Assembly: GCA_036676475.1 (NCBI GenBank)
Contig: JAKFCU010000105.1
Location: 34,809 to 98,808 of the forward strand
Source of the DNA: LC029 sp036676475
Lineage (GTDB): Bacteria > Bacillota > Bacilli > Aneurinibacillales > RAOX-1
Reading direction: 5' to 3'
Length of the DNA stretch: 64,000 bases
Shown here: positions 16,120 to 24,679 of the stretch, piece after piece
Layout: every line of letters starts with the position of its first letter
How positions within the stretch are numbered: the stretch's first letter is position 1
Translations under genes and position numbers: made by a program
Notes under the pieces: generated by a model
Databases searched by the model: none
Seen by the model: only the letters and a program-made list of their open reading frames with translations
What the model was told of the DNA's origin: nothing

Positions 16120-16703
16120 CACTTTTTACGACGCTGGATAATCAGATAGCTAGCAGCTAAAAAGAGCGCCACACCCACTGTCGGATATACATAGGGCTTC
16201 GCTATCTCCTTAATATCGGCCCAATTATTCCCTAATTGCATGCCAAGATAAATAAAAAATATAGACCAAGGAATCATCGCTAAAACGGTATATACAAGAA
16301 ACTTAGCAGCACTCATTTTTGCAATTCCAGCAGGGATAGATATTGCATGGCGTACGACAGGGATAAATCTGGCCGTAAAAATGACACCCGTACCATATTT
16401 GGAGAACCACTTTTCAGAAAGATCCAAATGTCTTTGGTTTATTAATAAGTATTTTCCGTATTTATTTAAAAATGGTCTGCCTCCATAGTACCCAATCCAA
16501 TAAAGGAACAGCTGAGCAATCGTCCCTCCCGCAATACCTGCAAGAACAGCCCCAAAAAAATTCAGTTTGCCAATAGATATTAAATATCCTCCATAGGAAA
16601 GGACGATCTCACTTGGAATCACCTCAATCATCAAACCTATGGCAATGCCCCAATAGCCTAGATCAGTAAGCCATGTTAACAAGCCTTTAATCATTTCCTC
16701 CAT
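16119..16703 (-). CDS. DedA family membrane protein
   Basis: A 194-residue polytopic membrane protein of the DedA/VTT (SNARE-associated) superfamily, whose members act in membrane lipid and proton-motive-force homeostasis, some as undecaprenyl-phosphate or phospholipid flippases. The family signature is clear: IEVIPSEIVLSYGGYL, FLYWIGYYGGRPFLNKYGKYLL and the FTARFIPVVRHAISIPAGIAKM motif with its essential arginines, plus a basic C-terminal tail. I use the ATG at 16703 (AGGTG upstream); another ATG follows three codons later. Confidence 0.92.
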   Translation of the reverse strand: MEEMIKGLLTWLTDLGYWGIAIGLMIEVIPSEIVLSYGGYLISIGKLNFFGAVLAGIAGGTIAQLFLYWIGYYGGRPFLNKYGKYLLINQRHLDLSEKWFSKYGTGVIFTARFIPVVRHAISIPAGIAKMSAAKFLVYTVLAMIPWSIFFIYLGMQLGNNWADIKEIAKPYVYPTVGVALFLAASYLIIQRRKK

Positions 16704-16923
16704 CTTACACCTATTCCTCATTATTCTTTTATGTTAATAGTAGTATTAATAACTTACCATAACATTCGTCTTATGTGAAGGAATCCTCCCTATGAACTGT
16801 ACACCAAATCATGCAGAAGACCCCTCTCCTAAATATAAATAACTCCTTATTAGACAAGTTTATTACCTCTTCGGCATATATATGAACCATATGTCCAAGC
16901 ATGTATCGGAGAGGATATCAAAT

Positions 16924-17508
16924 ATGACATTTCTACACAAAGCTGTAGTCATTTTTATTGGGAGCCTTTCCTTGTCGGTTGGCATCAACTTTTTTTTAGT
17001 TCCATTCGAGTTACTAGATGGAGGCATCATCGGGATAGGACTGATTGGAAAATACTTATTGGGAATTAAAGCCGGATTCACGATTATTTGTTTAAGCATA
17101 CCTATTTTTCTTATCGCTTGGTTTCGTTATCGCCATTACTTCTATAACAGTCTGCATGGCATGTTGATCTCCTCCCTGATGATTGATTTGCTCTATCCAA
17201 TTCATGATCATTTCATCTCACACATTCACTTATCTGCAATCATAAGCTCCATCATTGGCGGTGCATTTGTTGGTTTCGGCATAGGGATTATGCTTCGGCA
17301 TCAAACCAGCACAGGGGGCACCGATCTACTCGCACAATTCCTGTCTGATTTCCTGCATATCAATGTGGGTGTCATGATCTTTATTATTGATGCCATCGTC
17401 ATTATGATTGGAGGATTGCTTATATCAAAAGAAACCTTTCTTCTATCCATTCTCACCATTACCTCTGTTGGGTTGACGACCAGCTTATGTACATGGGGAA
17501 AACAGTAG
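16924..17508 (+). CDS. YitT family membrane protein without DUF2179 domain
   Basis: A 194-residue membrane protein with five to six helices and the YitT signatures INFFLVPFELLDGGIIGIGL and GIGIMLRHQTSTGGTDLLAQ. Typical YitT proteins are about 280 residues and end with a cytoplasmic DUF2179 domain; this one stops after the membrane part (SLCTWGKQ). The frame is open from 16882, but GGAGAGGA at 16908-16915 points to the ATG at 16924. Function of the family is unknown. Confidence 0.85.
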   Translation: MTFLHKAVVIFIGSLSLSVGINFFLVPFELLDGGIIGIGLIGKYLLGIKAGFTIICLSIPIFLIAWFRYRHYFYNSLHGMLISSLMIDLLYPIHDHFISHIHLSAIISSIIGGAFVGFGIGIMLRHQTSTGGTDLLAQFLSDFLHINVGVMIFIIDAIVIMIGGLLISKETFLLSILTITSVGLTTSLCTWGKQ

Positions 17509-17526
17509 TGCACCAATAAGCCTTTT

Positions 17527-17555
17527 GCGTATAATACTTGACTGATAAGTATAAA
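17527..17555 (+). repeat. R1 dispersed repeat, copy 5 (right half)
   Basis: GCGTATAATACTTGACTGA then TAAGTATAAA, 19 bases after the YitT stop. The AAGAAAGCTACT left arm is missing. Confidence 0.75.
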
Positions 17556-17559
17556 ATAA

Positions 17560-17596
17560 ATAGCCCTCTACTCTAAACATCAGAGTGGAGGGCTAT
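17560..17596. terminator. Hairpin after YitT gene
   Basis: ATAGCCCTC-T-ACTCT and AGAGT-GGAGGGCTAT form a 15-base stem with a short loop. On the reverse strand it is followed by TTTATTTTAT; on the forward strand the T-run is poor. Confidence 0.6.
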
Positions 17597-17769
17597 AATA
17601 ATTCTTCCTCAGTATTCATTAATACTCCTTTCTTAATCTCACTTCCTATTGTGAAGATATCTAAAAGTAATTTTTTCGAGATCACCGTCCTGCTGTTGAA
17701 GTCGTTGGTAGTCCTATCCCTCCTCTTACTATGCTATGTAGATAAAACTTGTTTAATTAAGTGTCTCAT
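17593..17769 (-). pseudogene. Open frame interrupted by one TAG codon
   Basis: A 59-codon reverse-strand frame beginning ATG at 17769 (GGAAGAGGTG upstream) reads MRHLIKQVLST, then a TAG at 17734-17736, and continues without further stops through HSKRRDRTTNDFNSR and TVISKKLLLDIFTIGSE to a stop at 17593. The segment after the stop has its own GTG candidate. I do not recognise the family. It may be a decayed small gene; the rest of 17519-17990 holds only an R1 copy and the hairpin. Confidence 0.3.
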
Positions 17770-17994
17770 CACCTCTTCCTTTTGTTTTTGTAGGTTTGTT
17801 GATGCTTCTTGGTGTACTTTTATTTTATATCTTTTTATATATTATGTAAAAGTTCAGATAATTCAACACAGAGCTGGCTACCCTAACTATTACTGCAAAT
17901 CTCGCAAATCAGCTTAAAATCATTAATTTTCGAGTAGATTCACCATTTAATTTGGGGTAGTGGTTTGTGGTATGATTATATTTGTGAGTGTTAA

Positions 17995-18213
17995 ATGGCT
18001 GCTATTGGACACTCCGGAGGTGAAGCGCTTGAACCAGGAAGACTACCGGAATACTGGATTGTTGATCCAGCCAACCTTACCATTGAGCAATATGTGCTAG
18101 TACAAGAAGGGGAGTCCTATGACCTGCAAAATGTATTTGGGTCGGATGACACCGTAAAGTCAGAACAGATTCCATGTGTTCATTTTGTTGTTAGGGATGG
18201 AGTACGACTATGA
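17995..18213 (+). pseudogene. Uma2-family (DUF820) endonuclease remnant, C-terminal part
   Basis: The frame encodes RLPEYWIVDPANLTIEQYVL, then YDLQNVFGSDDTVKSEQIP and a final FVVRDGV, which is the C-terminal third of Uma2-type PD-(D/E)XK proteins (usually about 190 residues). The PEYWIVDP motif is intact, but the preceding catalytic core is missing and the first residues (MAAIGHSGGEALEPG) do not belong to the family, so this is a truncated remnant. Confidence 0.75.
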
Positions 18214-18278
18214 ATGAGGACAGAGAAAGAGAGGATGACTCATCATCAGATGGGTTCAGCCTCTCCTTTTCTTTATCA

Positions 18279-19172
18279 TTAACGTTTCATGTTGTTCCTT
18301 AACGGCTCAATATGAATATGAACATGCTCAGTTTTATGCTTCTTAGCCATTCTTTTTTCGACCTCTTCCGTAATTCGATGGCTTTCCACGACATTAAGAT
18401 GATCATCCACGTAAATGATCACATCTACCAAAATGATATTCCCCTGTAGCCTTGCTTTAATATCGTTAACTCCTTTAACGCCTGGAGTGGTTTCAACAGT
18501 TTTCTTGAGCTCACTTAGATGCTCTTCATCATATCCGTCGGTAAGAGTAAGCGAAGCATCTCTAAAAATATGCCATGCCGTTTTGCATATGATCATTCCC
18601 ACTAGAAAGGCGGCTACGGGATCTAACCAAGGCAGGCCCCATTGTGCCCCAAGAATCCCGGTAAAGGCTCCTATACTAACAAGAGAATCAGAACGATTAT
18701 CCTGGGCAGCGGCCATCAGAGATGAACTGTTAATTTTTTGTGCTAGATTAAAATTGTAAAGATATACGGCATACATTACTATGGCTGAACCCATGGCAGT
18801 CCAACCGGCAACCATGTCAGGCAACTCGTTGTTAGGTTGGTAAACAGACAGGCCAGCCTTATATAAGACTTGAAGTCCTACGGAAATCATAATAAAGGAA
18901 GCGATTAAAGAAGCGATGGATTCCGCCCGAAAATGCCCATATTGGTGATTAGCATCCGGAGGCTTTCTGGAAATTTTCAAACCTACCAATACAGCAACAG
19001 ATGCAATGATATCCGTGGTATTATTTAGGCCATCCGCCAATAACGCTTCAGAATGAGCTAAATATCCGATCATTAATTTAATTACAGATAAAATGATGTA
19101 GGTGACAATGCTGATCCAAGCACCGCGTTCCCCTATCTTAATATCTTCATACGTTTGCAACACAACCCTCAC
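18279..19172 (-). CDS. Cation diffusion facilitator, MneP/MneS-like manganese exporter
   Basis: A CDF transporter of about 297 residues with six predicted helices and a cytoplasmic C-terminal domain ending in HVHIHIEPL. The metal site in helix II reads LLADGLNNTTDIIAS, with Asn-Asn-x-x-Asp in place of His-x-x-x-Asp, and helix V has AAAQDNRSDSLVS (DxxxD); this pattern is that of the B. subtilis YdfM/YeaB (MneP/MneS) manganese efflux group. The first start is GTG at 19172; GTG at 19163 or TTG at 19160 fit the AGAGGGGTGAGG site as well. It is the only metal exporter in the window. Confidence 0.88.
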   Translation of the reverse strand: MRVVLQTYEDIKIGERGAWISIVTYIILSVIKLMIGYLAHSEALLADGLNNTTDIIASVAVLVGLKISRKPPDANHQYGHFRAESIASLIASFIMISVGLQVLYKAGLSVYQPNNELPDMVAGWTAMGSAIVMYAVYLYNFNLAQKINSSSLMAAAQDNRSDSLVSIGAFTGILGAQWGLPWLDPVAAFLVGMIICKTAWHIFRDASLTLTDGYDEEHLSELKKTVETTPGVKGVNDIKARLQGNIILVDVIIYVDDHLNVVESHRITEEVEKRMAKKHKTEHVHIHIEPLRNNMKR

Positions 19173-19437
19173 CCCTCTATCTCAAAACAAAAACAGATTA
19201 CCATGTACAATCCCTGTGGGTCTACAGCAACATTGTTTACCTACAGCAGATAATTTGCATGAGGGAAAGTTTTAGAAATTGTATATTATTTAATTGATTG
19301 ACCGTTCCTATATTCTTACCTTCCGATCTTAGTTTCAACCTTAAGTATTCGTTAAGCTGTATGTACAAGGGTAAGTCCGAGAAAATTCCTCCATTGTTCC
19401 TTGTTGATCATATAATCAAAGCCATCCTGTCTACGTT

Positions 19438-19803
19438 TCAGGTTCTCGTATGCTTCCATCCAACCAACAAACTCCAGGCTCCAATGCCGAGATGAAAGTT
19501 CTTGACCCATGATCCGGAAATGCCACTCACTAACAATATTCCGGATCCAAATGCTAATGTCAAATAAAAAAAATACTTGAAACCATTCCACTTTTTTATG
19601 CCGCTTTTAAAAGGATTGCTTAGATGTCTCGGCACATGGGAATAGATGACCTTAAACAACATAAGGGCAAGTAGGATGGCAACCGAGATATGACCGGCCA
19701 TGACTACGGAAAAAGATAACCACGATCCAGCATGAAAGGGAAACAATAGGAATAGCCCTGTTCCAAGGGCTAGCACAGATAGCCAAAAGGTTGATTTCGT
19801 CAT
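19438..19803 (-). CDS. Small four-helix membrane protein (DUF4405/cytochrome b-like)
   Basis: A 121-residue protein with four predicted transmembrane helices. Histidines at the membrane faces (MAGHISVAILLALMLFKV, VIYSHVPRH, NFHLGIGAWSLLVGWKH) are arranged as in DUF4405 and related haem-binding membrane proteins, so haem or quinone chemistry is possible but not shown. ATG at 19803 with AGTAGGTG upstream. It follows the put genes on the same strand but is separated from putP by a strong terminator. The 19173-19437 gap beyond it holds nothing I recognise. Confidence 0.65.
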   Translation of the reverse strand: MTKSTFWLSVLALGTGLFLLFPFHAGSWLSFSVVMAGHISVAILLALMLFKVIYSHVPRHLSNPFKSGIKKWNGFKYFFYLTLAFGSGILLVSGISGSWVKNFHLGIGAWSLLVGWKHTRT

Positions 19804-19929
19804 GAGGGTACACCTACTTTAAGATAATCTACTTTTACTGCGTAATTTGATGTGTCTAATAATTTTCATGAACATTTTTGTTCAAAAGGTTATTGTATTG
19901 GAAAAATCTAAAAAAATCATTACAAAAGA

Positions 19930-19969
19930 GGGTTATTAAAAGGTCACTTTAAAGACCTTTTAATAACCC
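19930..19969 (-). terminator. Strong terminator after putP
   Basis: Perfect 16-base stem GGGTTATTAAAAGGTC / GACCTTTTAATAACCC with an eight-base loop, followed on the reverse strand by TCTTTTG. Confidence 0.88.
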
Positions 19970-19979
19970 TTATTTCTCC

Positions 19980-21437
19980 TTAAGCTACTTTATTATACTT
20001 CTCAAATTGGCTTTGAACATTCGAGCTCGGCTGTGGAGTCAACAAGCTGACAGCCACAATGGCAATTAAGCTTGCCGCAAAGCCGGGAATGATCTCATAC
20101 ACGTCTTTAAGTGAGGGAAATTGCGTCCATATGATGACTGTAGCAGCCCCGGCAATCATTCCCGCTAAGGCACCCCACTTTGTCATCCGTTTCCAATAAA
20201 GGCTTAGTAAAATGACAGGACCGAAAGAAGCGCCAAATCCAGCCCATGCATACCCAACCAGCGAGAGAATCGTGCCATTTTTGCTCCAAGCCAACGATAC
20301 ACCGATGATCGAAACAAGTAAAACAGACATGCGCCCGATTAACACGAGTTCTTTATCTGAGGCGGAACGTCGGAAAAACGTTTTATACATATCTTCCGTC
20401 AATGAACTGGCAGTTACCAGCAACTGGGAAGATATCGTACTCATGATGGCCGCTAGAATCGCGGCTAACAGGAATCCAGTGATAATAGGATGGAACAGTA
20501 TTTCACTCAATTGAATAAAGACCGTTTCTGGATCTGCTAAGTTTAATCCTTGTTGAGAATAATATGAAATACCGATCAGCCCGGTGAACATAGCACCTAA
20601 AATCGAAAAGATCATCCATCCCATTCCAATGCGACGAGCTCTTTTGATTTCCTTGACAGATGAAATGGCCATAAAACGGACAATAATATGCGGCTGACCA
20701 AAATAGCCGAGTCCCCAAGCAAACAAGGAAACGATACCAATAAAACTCGTCCCTTTTAACATGTCAAACAAGGCAGGATCCACCTTCTGGATGGTGTCAA
20801 AAGATGCCCCCATTCCGCCTGTATGCATAATGGTGACAATCGGTACTAAAATCAAAGCGATAAACATGATAAGTCCTTGTACAAAATCCGTCCAACTTAC
20901 AGCCAAAAAGCCCCCAAAAAGGGTGTAAGCAACGACAACCCCGGTAACAAACCAAATTCCCGTATGATATTCTAGATTAAAAGTATTCTCAAACATGACC
21001 CCACCGGATACAATACCGGCCGAAACATAGAAGGTAAAAAAAACTAGGATGACTAATCCGGAAGTTAAACGTAACACATTGGATCCATCGCCAAACCGGT
21101 TTTCTAAAAATGAGGGGATGGTGATAGAATCAGTAACTTCCGAATAATTTCTCAACCGAGGTGCTACATAAAGCCAGTTCGCCCAAGCTCCAAGAGTTAA
21201 CCCAATGGCGATCCAAGATGCACTTAACCCTTGGGCATACATCGCACCAGGAAGACCCATCAACAACCAACCGCTCATATCGGATGCCCCAGCACTCAAC
21301 GCTGTGACCGCAGGACCTAACGTTCTTCCACCTAACATGTAGTCGGTTAAATTAGATGTCCGCTTGTAAGCAAAATAACCAATGAAGAGCATCCCTACCA
21401 TGTAAACAGTAATAGAAAGTATTAGCTGTAGATTCAT
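19980..21437 (-). CDS. putP: Sodium/proline symporter
   Basis: A solute:sodium symporter of 485 residues with about 13 helices that imports proline with Na+. Key PutP segments are LGGRTLGPAVTALSAGASDMSGWLLMG in outline (the conserved SAGASDMSGW of helix II), AWGLGYFGQPHIIVRFMA, and AGFGASFGPVILLSLYWKRMTK. Start ATG 21437 behind GAAGGAG. It lies downstream of putB-putC but after a terminator, and a cre-like site 22 bases upstream of the start suggests carbon catabolite repression. Together these three genes import and oxidise proline to glutamate. Confidence 0.95.
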   Translation of the reverse strand: MNLQLILSITVYMVGMLFIGYFAYKRTSNLTDYMLGGRTLGPAVTALSAGASDMSGWLLMGLPGAMYAQGLSASWIAIGLTLGAWANWLYVAPRLRNYSEVTDSITIPSFLENRFGDGSNVLRLTSGLVILVFFTFYVSAGIVSGGVMFENTFNLEYHTGIWFVTGVVVAYTLFGGFLAVSWTDFVQGLIMFIALILVPIVTIMHTGGMGASFDTIQKVDPALFDMLKGTSFIGIVSLFAWGLGYFGQPHIIVRFMAISSVKEIKRARRIGMGWMIFSILGAMFTGLIGISYYSQQGLNLADPETVFIQLSEILFHPIITGFLLAAILAAIMSTISSQLLVTASSLTEDMYKTFFRRSASDKELVLIGRMSVLLVSIIGVSLAWSKNGTILSLVGYAWAGFGASFGPVILLSLYWKRMTKWGALAGMIAGAATVIIWTQFPSLKDVYEIIPGFAASLIAIVAVSLLTPQPSSNVQSQFEKYNKVA

Positions 21438-21458
21438 TTCAAGCTCCTTCTCGCTTAT

Positions 21459-21472
21459 TATAAGCGCTTACT
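21459..21472. promoter_or_regulatory. Candidate cre site (CcpA) upstream of putP
   Basis: TATAAGCGCTTACT agrees with the Bacillus cre consensus TGWAARCGYTWNCW at 13 of 14 positions. It lies 22-35 bases before the putP ATG, where bound CcpA would block transcription or initiation. Confidence 0.65.
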
Positions 21473-21606
21473 TAATTGAATAATAAAACAATTAATGATG
21501 TAAATCAAAATTGTATAAATCCTTTATATCTTACTAATATTATACACAACCATAGTATCATTGAAAATACAACATCTTTAAATACATTTTCTATTATATA
21601 TTTAAT

Positions 21607-21641
21607 AATAAACGGCCCTCCCCTTGGAAGGGCCGTTTATT
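21607..21641. terminator. Terminator after putC
   Basis: 13-base stem AATAAACGGCCCT / AGGGCCGTTTATT starting five bases past the putC stop; followed by ATTAAAT on the reverse strand. Confidence 0.8.
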
Positions 21642-21645
21642 CCAT

Positions 21646-23217
21646 CTATTTCACTTTACGAGAAATTAATTTAGCTTGCGTAAATAGCAGGAGATAATCA
21701 TAACTACCTGCTTTGGAATCGGTTCCTGACATATTGAATCCACCAAAAGGATGTGCTCCAACAAGAGCCCCTGTACACTTGCGATTAATATAAAGGTTTC
21801 CGCAGTGCATAGTTTCCTGTGCATAAGCGATGCGCTCTTCATCCTTGGAATAGTAAGAACCAGTAAGCCCAAACTCGGTATCATTGTACATCACGATAGC
21901 TTCTTTCCAATCCTTTGCTTTCGCTAAAGCAAGCACAGGTCCAAAGATTTCTTCCTGCATGATTCGGGCTTTGCCATCCACATCTGCAAAAACGGTAGGT
22001 TGAATGTAGTATCCGTTCCCTTCTGCTTTTCCGCCTCCAGCTAGCAAGCGGCCTTCGCCTTTTCCAATTTCAATATATTCGAGGATTTTCTCATAGGAAT
22101 TTTTATCTGAAACGGGTCCCACCGCGTAATTCTCCTCCGGTAGACCGACTTCAAGCTTTTTCGTATAATCCGCTACCTTACTTACCACTTCATCGTATAC
22201 CGATTCTACAATGATAGCACGGGAACCCGCAGAACACTTTTGTCCTTGGAATCCAAAGGCAGATGCCACAATCGCAGCTGCTGCCGCATCCAAATCTGAG
22301 GTTTCATCAACGACGATTCCATCTTTTCCGCCCATTTCCGCAACAACGCGCTTAATCCAGATTTGTCCTTCTGCCGTTTCCGCAGCCAAGCGGTTTATGC
22401 GCAATCCGACTTCTTTGGAACCGGTGAAGCTAATGAAACGCGTTTTCGAATGAGTGGTTAAGTAATCCCCTACCTCAGCTCCGCTTCCAGGAATAAAGTT
22501 AATCACTCCCGCCGGAAGGCCCACTTCTTCCATTAAGGCAACAAATTTATGAGCAATCACCGGCGTAACGGATGCCGGCTTCAATAAAACCGTATTTCCA
22601 GAAACAACAGATGCCGTCACCATCCCAACACAGATCGCCAATGGGAAGTTCCAAGGCGGAATTACTACGCCAACGCCTAGAGGAATATAAGTTAATTGGT
22701 TTTCTTCGCCATCCACTTTGACGAGGGGCTGATGTTCGTTCACTTCGCTTAGACGAATCATTTCACGCGCATAGAAGTCCATAAAATCGATCGCTTCCGC
22801 TGTATCAGCATCTGCCTCCGCCCAGTTCTTACCTGCCTCATAGACCATCAAAGCGGAGAACTCATGCTTGCGCTCACGCATCAATTGGGCTGCTTTAAAA
22901 AGATATTCTGCACGAACATTAACAGGAACCTTCTTCCATGATTCAAAGACAGCCAACGCCACTTGCATGGCACGCTCAGCTAACTCCTGAGAAGCTTTGC
23001 TAACCCGACCAATCACTTGATCCACCTGACCAGGATTTATCGAAACAATTTTGTCTTCAGTCATCACTTTATCTGATCCAATATAGAGCGGAATGTCCTG
23101 TCCTAATTCCTTTTTCACTTTATCTAAGGCCGCTAGCATCGCTTGCTTGTTTTCTTCTTTGGTAAAATCTGTAAATGGTTCGTTTGCAAACAGGGAAACT
23201 TTAGTCAATGTAGTCAT
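21646..23217 (-). CDS. putC: L-glutamate gamma-semialdehyde (P5C) dehydrogenase
   Basis: Oxidises pyrroline-5-carboxylate/glutamate semialdehyde to glutamate with NAD+, 523 residues, close to B. subtilis PutC and RocA (about 515). Aldehyde dehydrogenase motifs: NAD fold IPPWNFPLAICVGM and FTGSKEVGLRI, catalytic Glu in AEMGGKDGIVVD, catalytic Cys in GFQGQKCSAGSRA, and the C-terminal GGFNMSGTDSKAGS typical of P5CDH. I use putC because it follows putB by only 24 bases; the enzyme could equally be called rocA. Ribosome binding site AGGAGAGG. Confidence 0.93.
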   Translation of the reverse strand: MTTLTKVSLFANEPFTDFTKEENKQAMLAALDKVKKELGQDIPLYIGSDKVMTEDKIVSINPGQVDQVIGRVSKASQELAERAMQVALAVFESWKKVPVNVRAEYLFKAAQLMRERKHEFSALMVYEAGKNWAEADADTAEAIDFMDFYAREMIRLSEVNEHQPLVKVDGEENQLTYIPLGVGVVIPPWNFPLAICVGMVTASVVSGNTVLLKPASVTPVIAHKFVALMEEVGLPAGVINFIPGSGAEVGDYLTTHSKTRFISFTGSKEVGLRINRLAAETAEGQIWIKRVVAEMGGKDGIVVDETSDLDAAAAAIVASAFGFQGQKCSAGSRAIIVESVYDEVVSKVADYTKKLEVGLPEENYAVGPVSDKNSYEKILEYIEIGKGEGRLLAGGGKAEGNGYYIQPTVFADVDGKARIMQEEIFGPVLALAKAKDWKEAIVMYNDTEFGLTGSYYSKDEERIAYAQETMHCGNLYINRKCTGALVGAHPFGGFNMSGTDSKAGSYDYLLLFTQAKLISRKVK

Positions 23218-23241
23218 ATGATCCTCTCCTTGTATCGTGTT

Positions 23242-24156
23242 TTATTTGAAAAGATTTTTTAGAACAAACCAAACATTCGCTGGACGCTCGGCAAGACGTC
23301 TCATGAAATAGCCGAACCAATCCACTCCAAATGGAACGTAGACGCGTACTTTATATCCTTCATCCACTAATTGCTTCTGAAGGTCTACACAAATGCCATA
23401 AAGCATTTGGAATTCAAATTGATTCTTGGCAATGTTATGTTCACGGACGATGTTTTTCGTATAGTCAATGATGCTCACATCATGGCTTGCAACCGCTGTA
23501 TAATTTCCATTCAATAGATGCATCTTAATAATTTTTTTATAATTTTCATCCACATCATTCTTTGCAGGGAATGCTACATCTGGGGATTCCTTGTAGGCTC
23601 CCTTCACTAAACGAAGGTTGGCTCGATCTTCGTGAAGATCCTCTATGTCTTGAACCGTTCGGTACAGATAGGCCTGGATAACCAACCCAACATTGCTATA
23701 CTCTTTGCGAAGCTCACGGTATATATCCAGGGAGATTTGACAGTGATCAAAATCCTCCATGTCAATGCGGACGAAATTTCCGTGCATCTTGGCCCGATCA
23801 AGAATCCGACGCATGTTCGACACACATAACTCCTTACTGATGTCCAAACCAAGGGAGGTCATTTTCAATGAAAGGTTGGAGTTCACTCCTGCCTTCGCCA
23901 TGGCATCTAATGTTCGGATACACATGGATGCCGATTCATTAGCTTCCTCCTGTGTGAAAACGAATTCACCTAAATGGTCAAGAGTTGCCACCCTTCCCTG
24001 TTTGTTTAATTGGCGCACCCCATCGATCGCTTTCTCAATGGAATCTCCAGCAACAAAACGGCCAGCACCAAATTTAAGCCCGTATTTCTTTGCCCACTTG
24101 TTGGCGGAACGATTTTTCCCTAGAGATTGGAATATATTTCTCATTAACACTTCCAT
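23242..24156 (-). CDS. putB: Proline dehydrogenase
   Basis: A monofunctional FAD-dependent proline dehydrogenase of 304 residues that converts proline to pyrroline-5-carboxylate and passes electrons to the membrane quinones. Its TIM-barrel motifs are LSLKMTSLGLDIS, RIDMEDFDH, LRLVKGAYKES, FQMLYGI and the C-terminal VYVPFGVDWFGYFMRRLAERP, whose RRLAERP binds substrate carboxylate. The ATG at 24156 has AAAGGAG. It is the first gene of putB-putC and carries a promoter with an operator-like palindrome. Confidence 0.94.
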   Translation of the reverse strand: MEVLMRNIFQSLGKNRSANKWAKKYGLKFGAGRFVAGDSIEKAIDGVRQLNKQGRVATLDHLGEFVFTQEEANESASMCIRTLDAMAKAGVNSNLSLKMTSLGLDISKELCVSNMRRILDRAKMHGNFVRIDMEDFDHCQISLDIYRELRKEYSNVGLVIQAYLYRTVQDIEDLHEDRANLRLVKGAYKESPDVAFPAKNDVDENYKKIIKMHLLNGNYTAVASHDVSIIDYTKNIVREHNIAKNQFEFQMLYGICVDLQKQLVDEGYKVRVYVPFGVDWFGYFMRRLAERPANVWFVLKNLFK

Positions 24157-24206
24157 AGGAGCACTCTCCTTTGTTCAATATTATACATATCGTGTTCATA
24201 TGTAAA

Positions 24207-24221
24207 ATCAAATCATTTGAT
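24207..24221. promoter_or_regulatory. Operator-like palindrome at the putB promoter
   Basis: ATCAAAT-C-ATTTGAT is a perfect 7-1-7 palindrome located six bases downstream of the putative -10 box, so it would overlap the transcription start. A proline- or nitrogen-responsive repressor is a reasonable guess; the protein is not identified. Confidence 0.5.
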
Positions 24222-24227
24222 GTTTAG

Positions 24228-24257
24228 ATTATATATCATTTTGCACATTTTTGTACA
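24228..24257 (-). promoter_or_regulatory. Candidate sigma-A promoter for putB-putC
   Basis: Reverse strand: TGTACA (24257-24252), 18 bases, TATAAT (24233-24228). The -35 box is a weak 4/6 match. Confidence 0.4.
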
Positions 24258-24449
24258 TATAAATTTCGAAAATTCTCCACAAATTTAAATTCGTACCATT
24301 TTTCCTTTACATTTGACACTTTTGTATAACCATAATTTTTAGAAACCTGCTCCCAAACCCACGGAAACAAAAATTCCTGAGATAAACCCACTTTCTTGAG
24401 AATATATCCAGTAAAACAAAACAAGCTTATTCTGCACTGGGCATAATAA

Positions 24450-24632
24450 GCTCATCTGGACATTCTAGGAACCGGATATTATGGACTTGTTTGGATCACT
24501 ACCTCCCAAAAACAAACAGATACAGATTTAAAACAAATTATTCAAGAATCTAAAGAAGAAATAAATGCTGAAAGCTATGAACCTAGACAGGTTTTACATT
24601 CACTTAACGACAAAACCACCGAATTTGATTGA
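24450..24632 (+). pseudogene. C-terminal gene remnant, unidentified
   Basis: An open frame with no start codon reads AHLDILGTGYYGLVWITTS, then QKQTDTDLKQIIQESKEE and ends HSLNDKTTEFD at a TGA followed at once by a terminator hairpin. The hydrophilic tail and the genuine terminator suggest the 3' end of a former gene whose 5' part is lost. No family recognised. The rest of 24258-24449 shows nothing. Confidence 0.35.
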
Positions 24633-24654
24633 TTCAATCGGTGGTTTTATTTTA
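24612..24654 (+). terminator. Terminator between the remnant and aroD
   Basis: AAAACCACCGA / TCGGTGGTTTT 11-base stem followed by ATTTTATG; convergent position, so it may serve both strands. Confidence 0.8.
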
Positions 24655-24679
24655 TGTTTTATCCTATGTGTTTTTCGAT

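Noticed and set aside
17585..17917. Forward frame of 110 codons, Leu/Ser/Phe rich
   Set aside because: No ribosome binding site, begins inside a terminator hairpin, and its composition is that of antisense A/T-rich DNA.
19352..19591. Reverse frame ending WRNFLGLTLVHTA, tested as a frameshifted tail of the DUF4405-like gene
   Set aside because: The gene at 19438-19803 ends naturally after WKHTRT; no conserved motif continues in the other frame.
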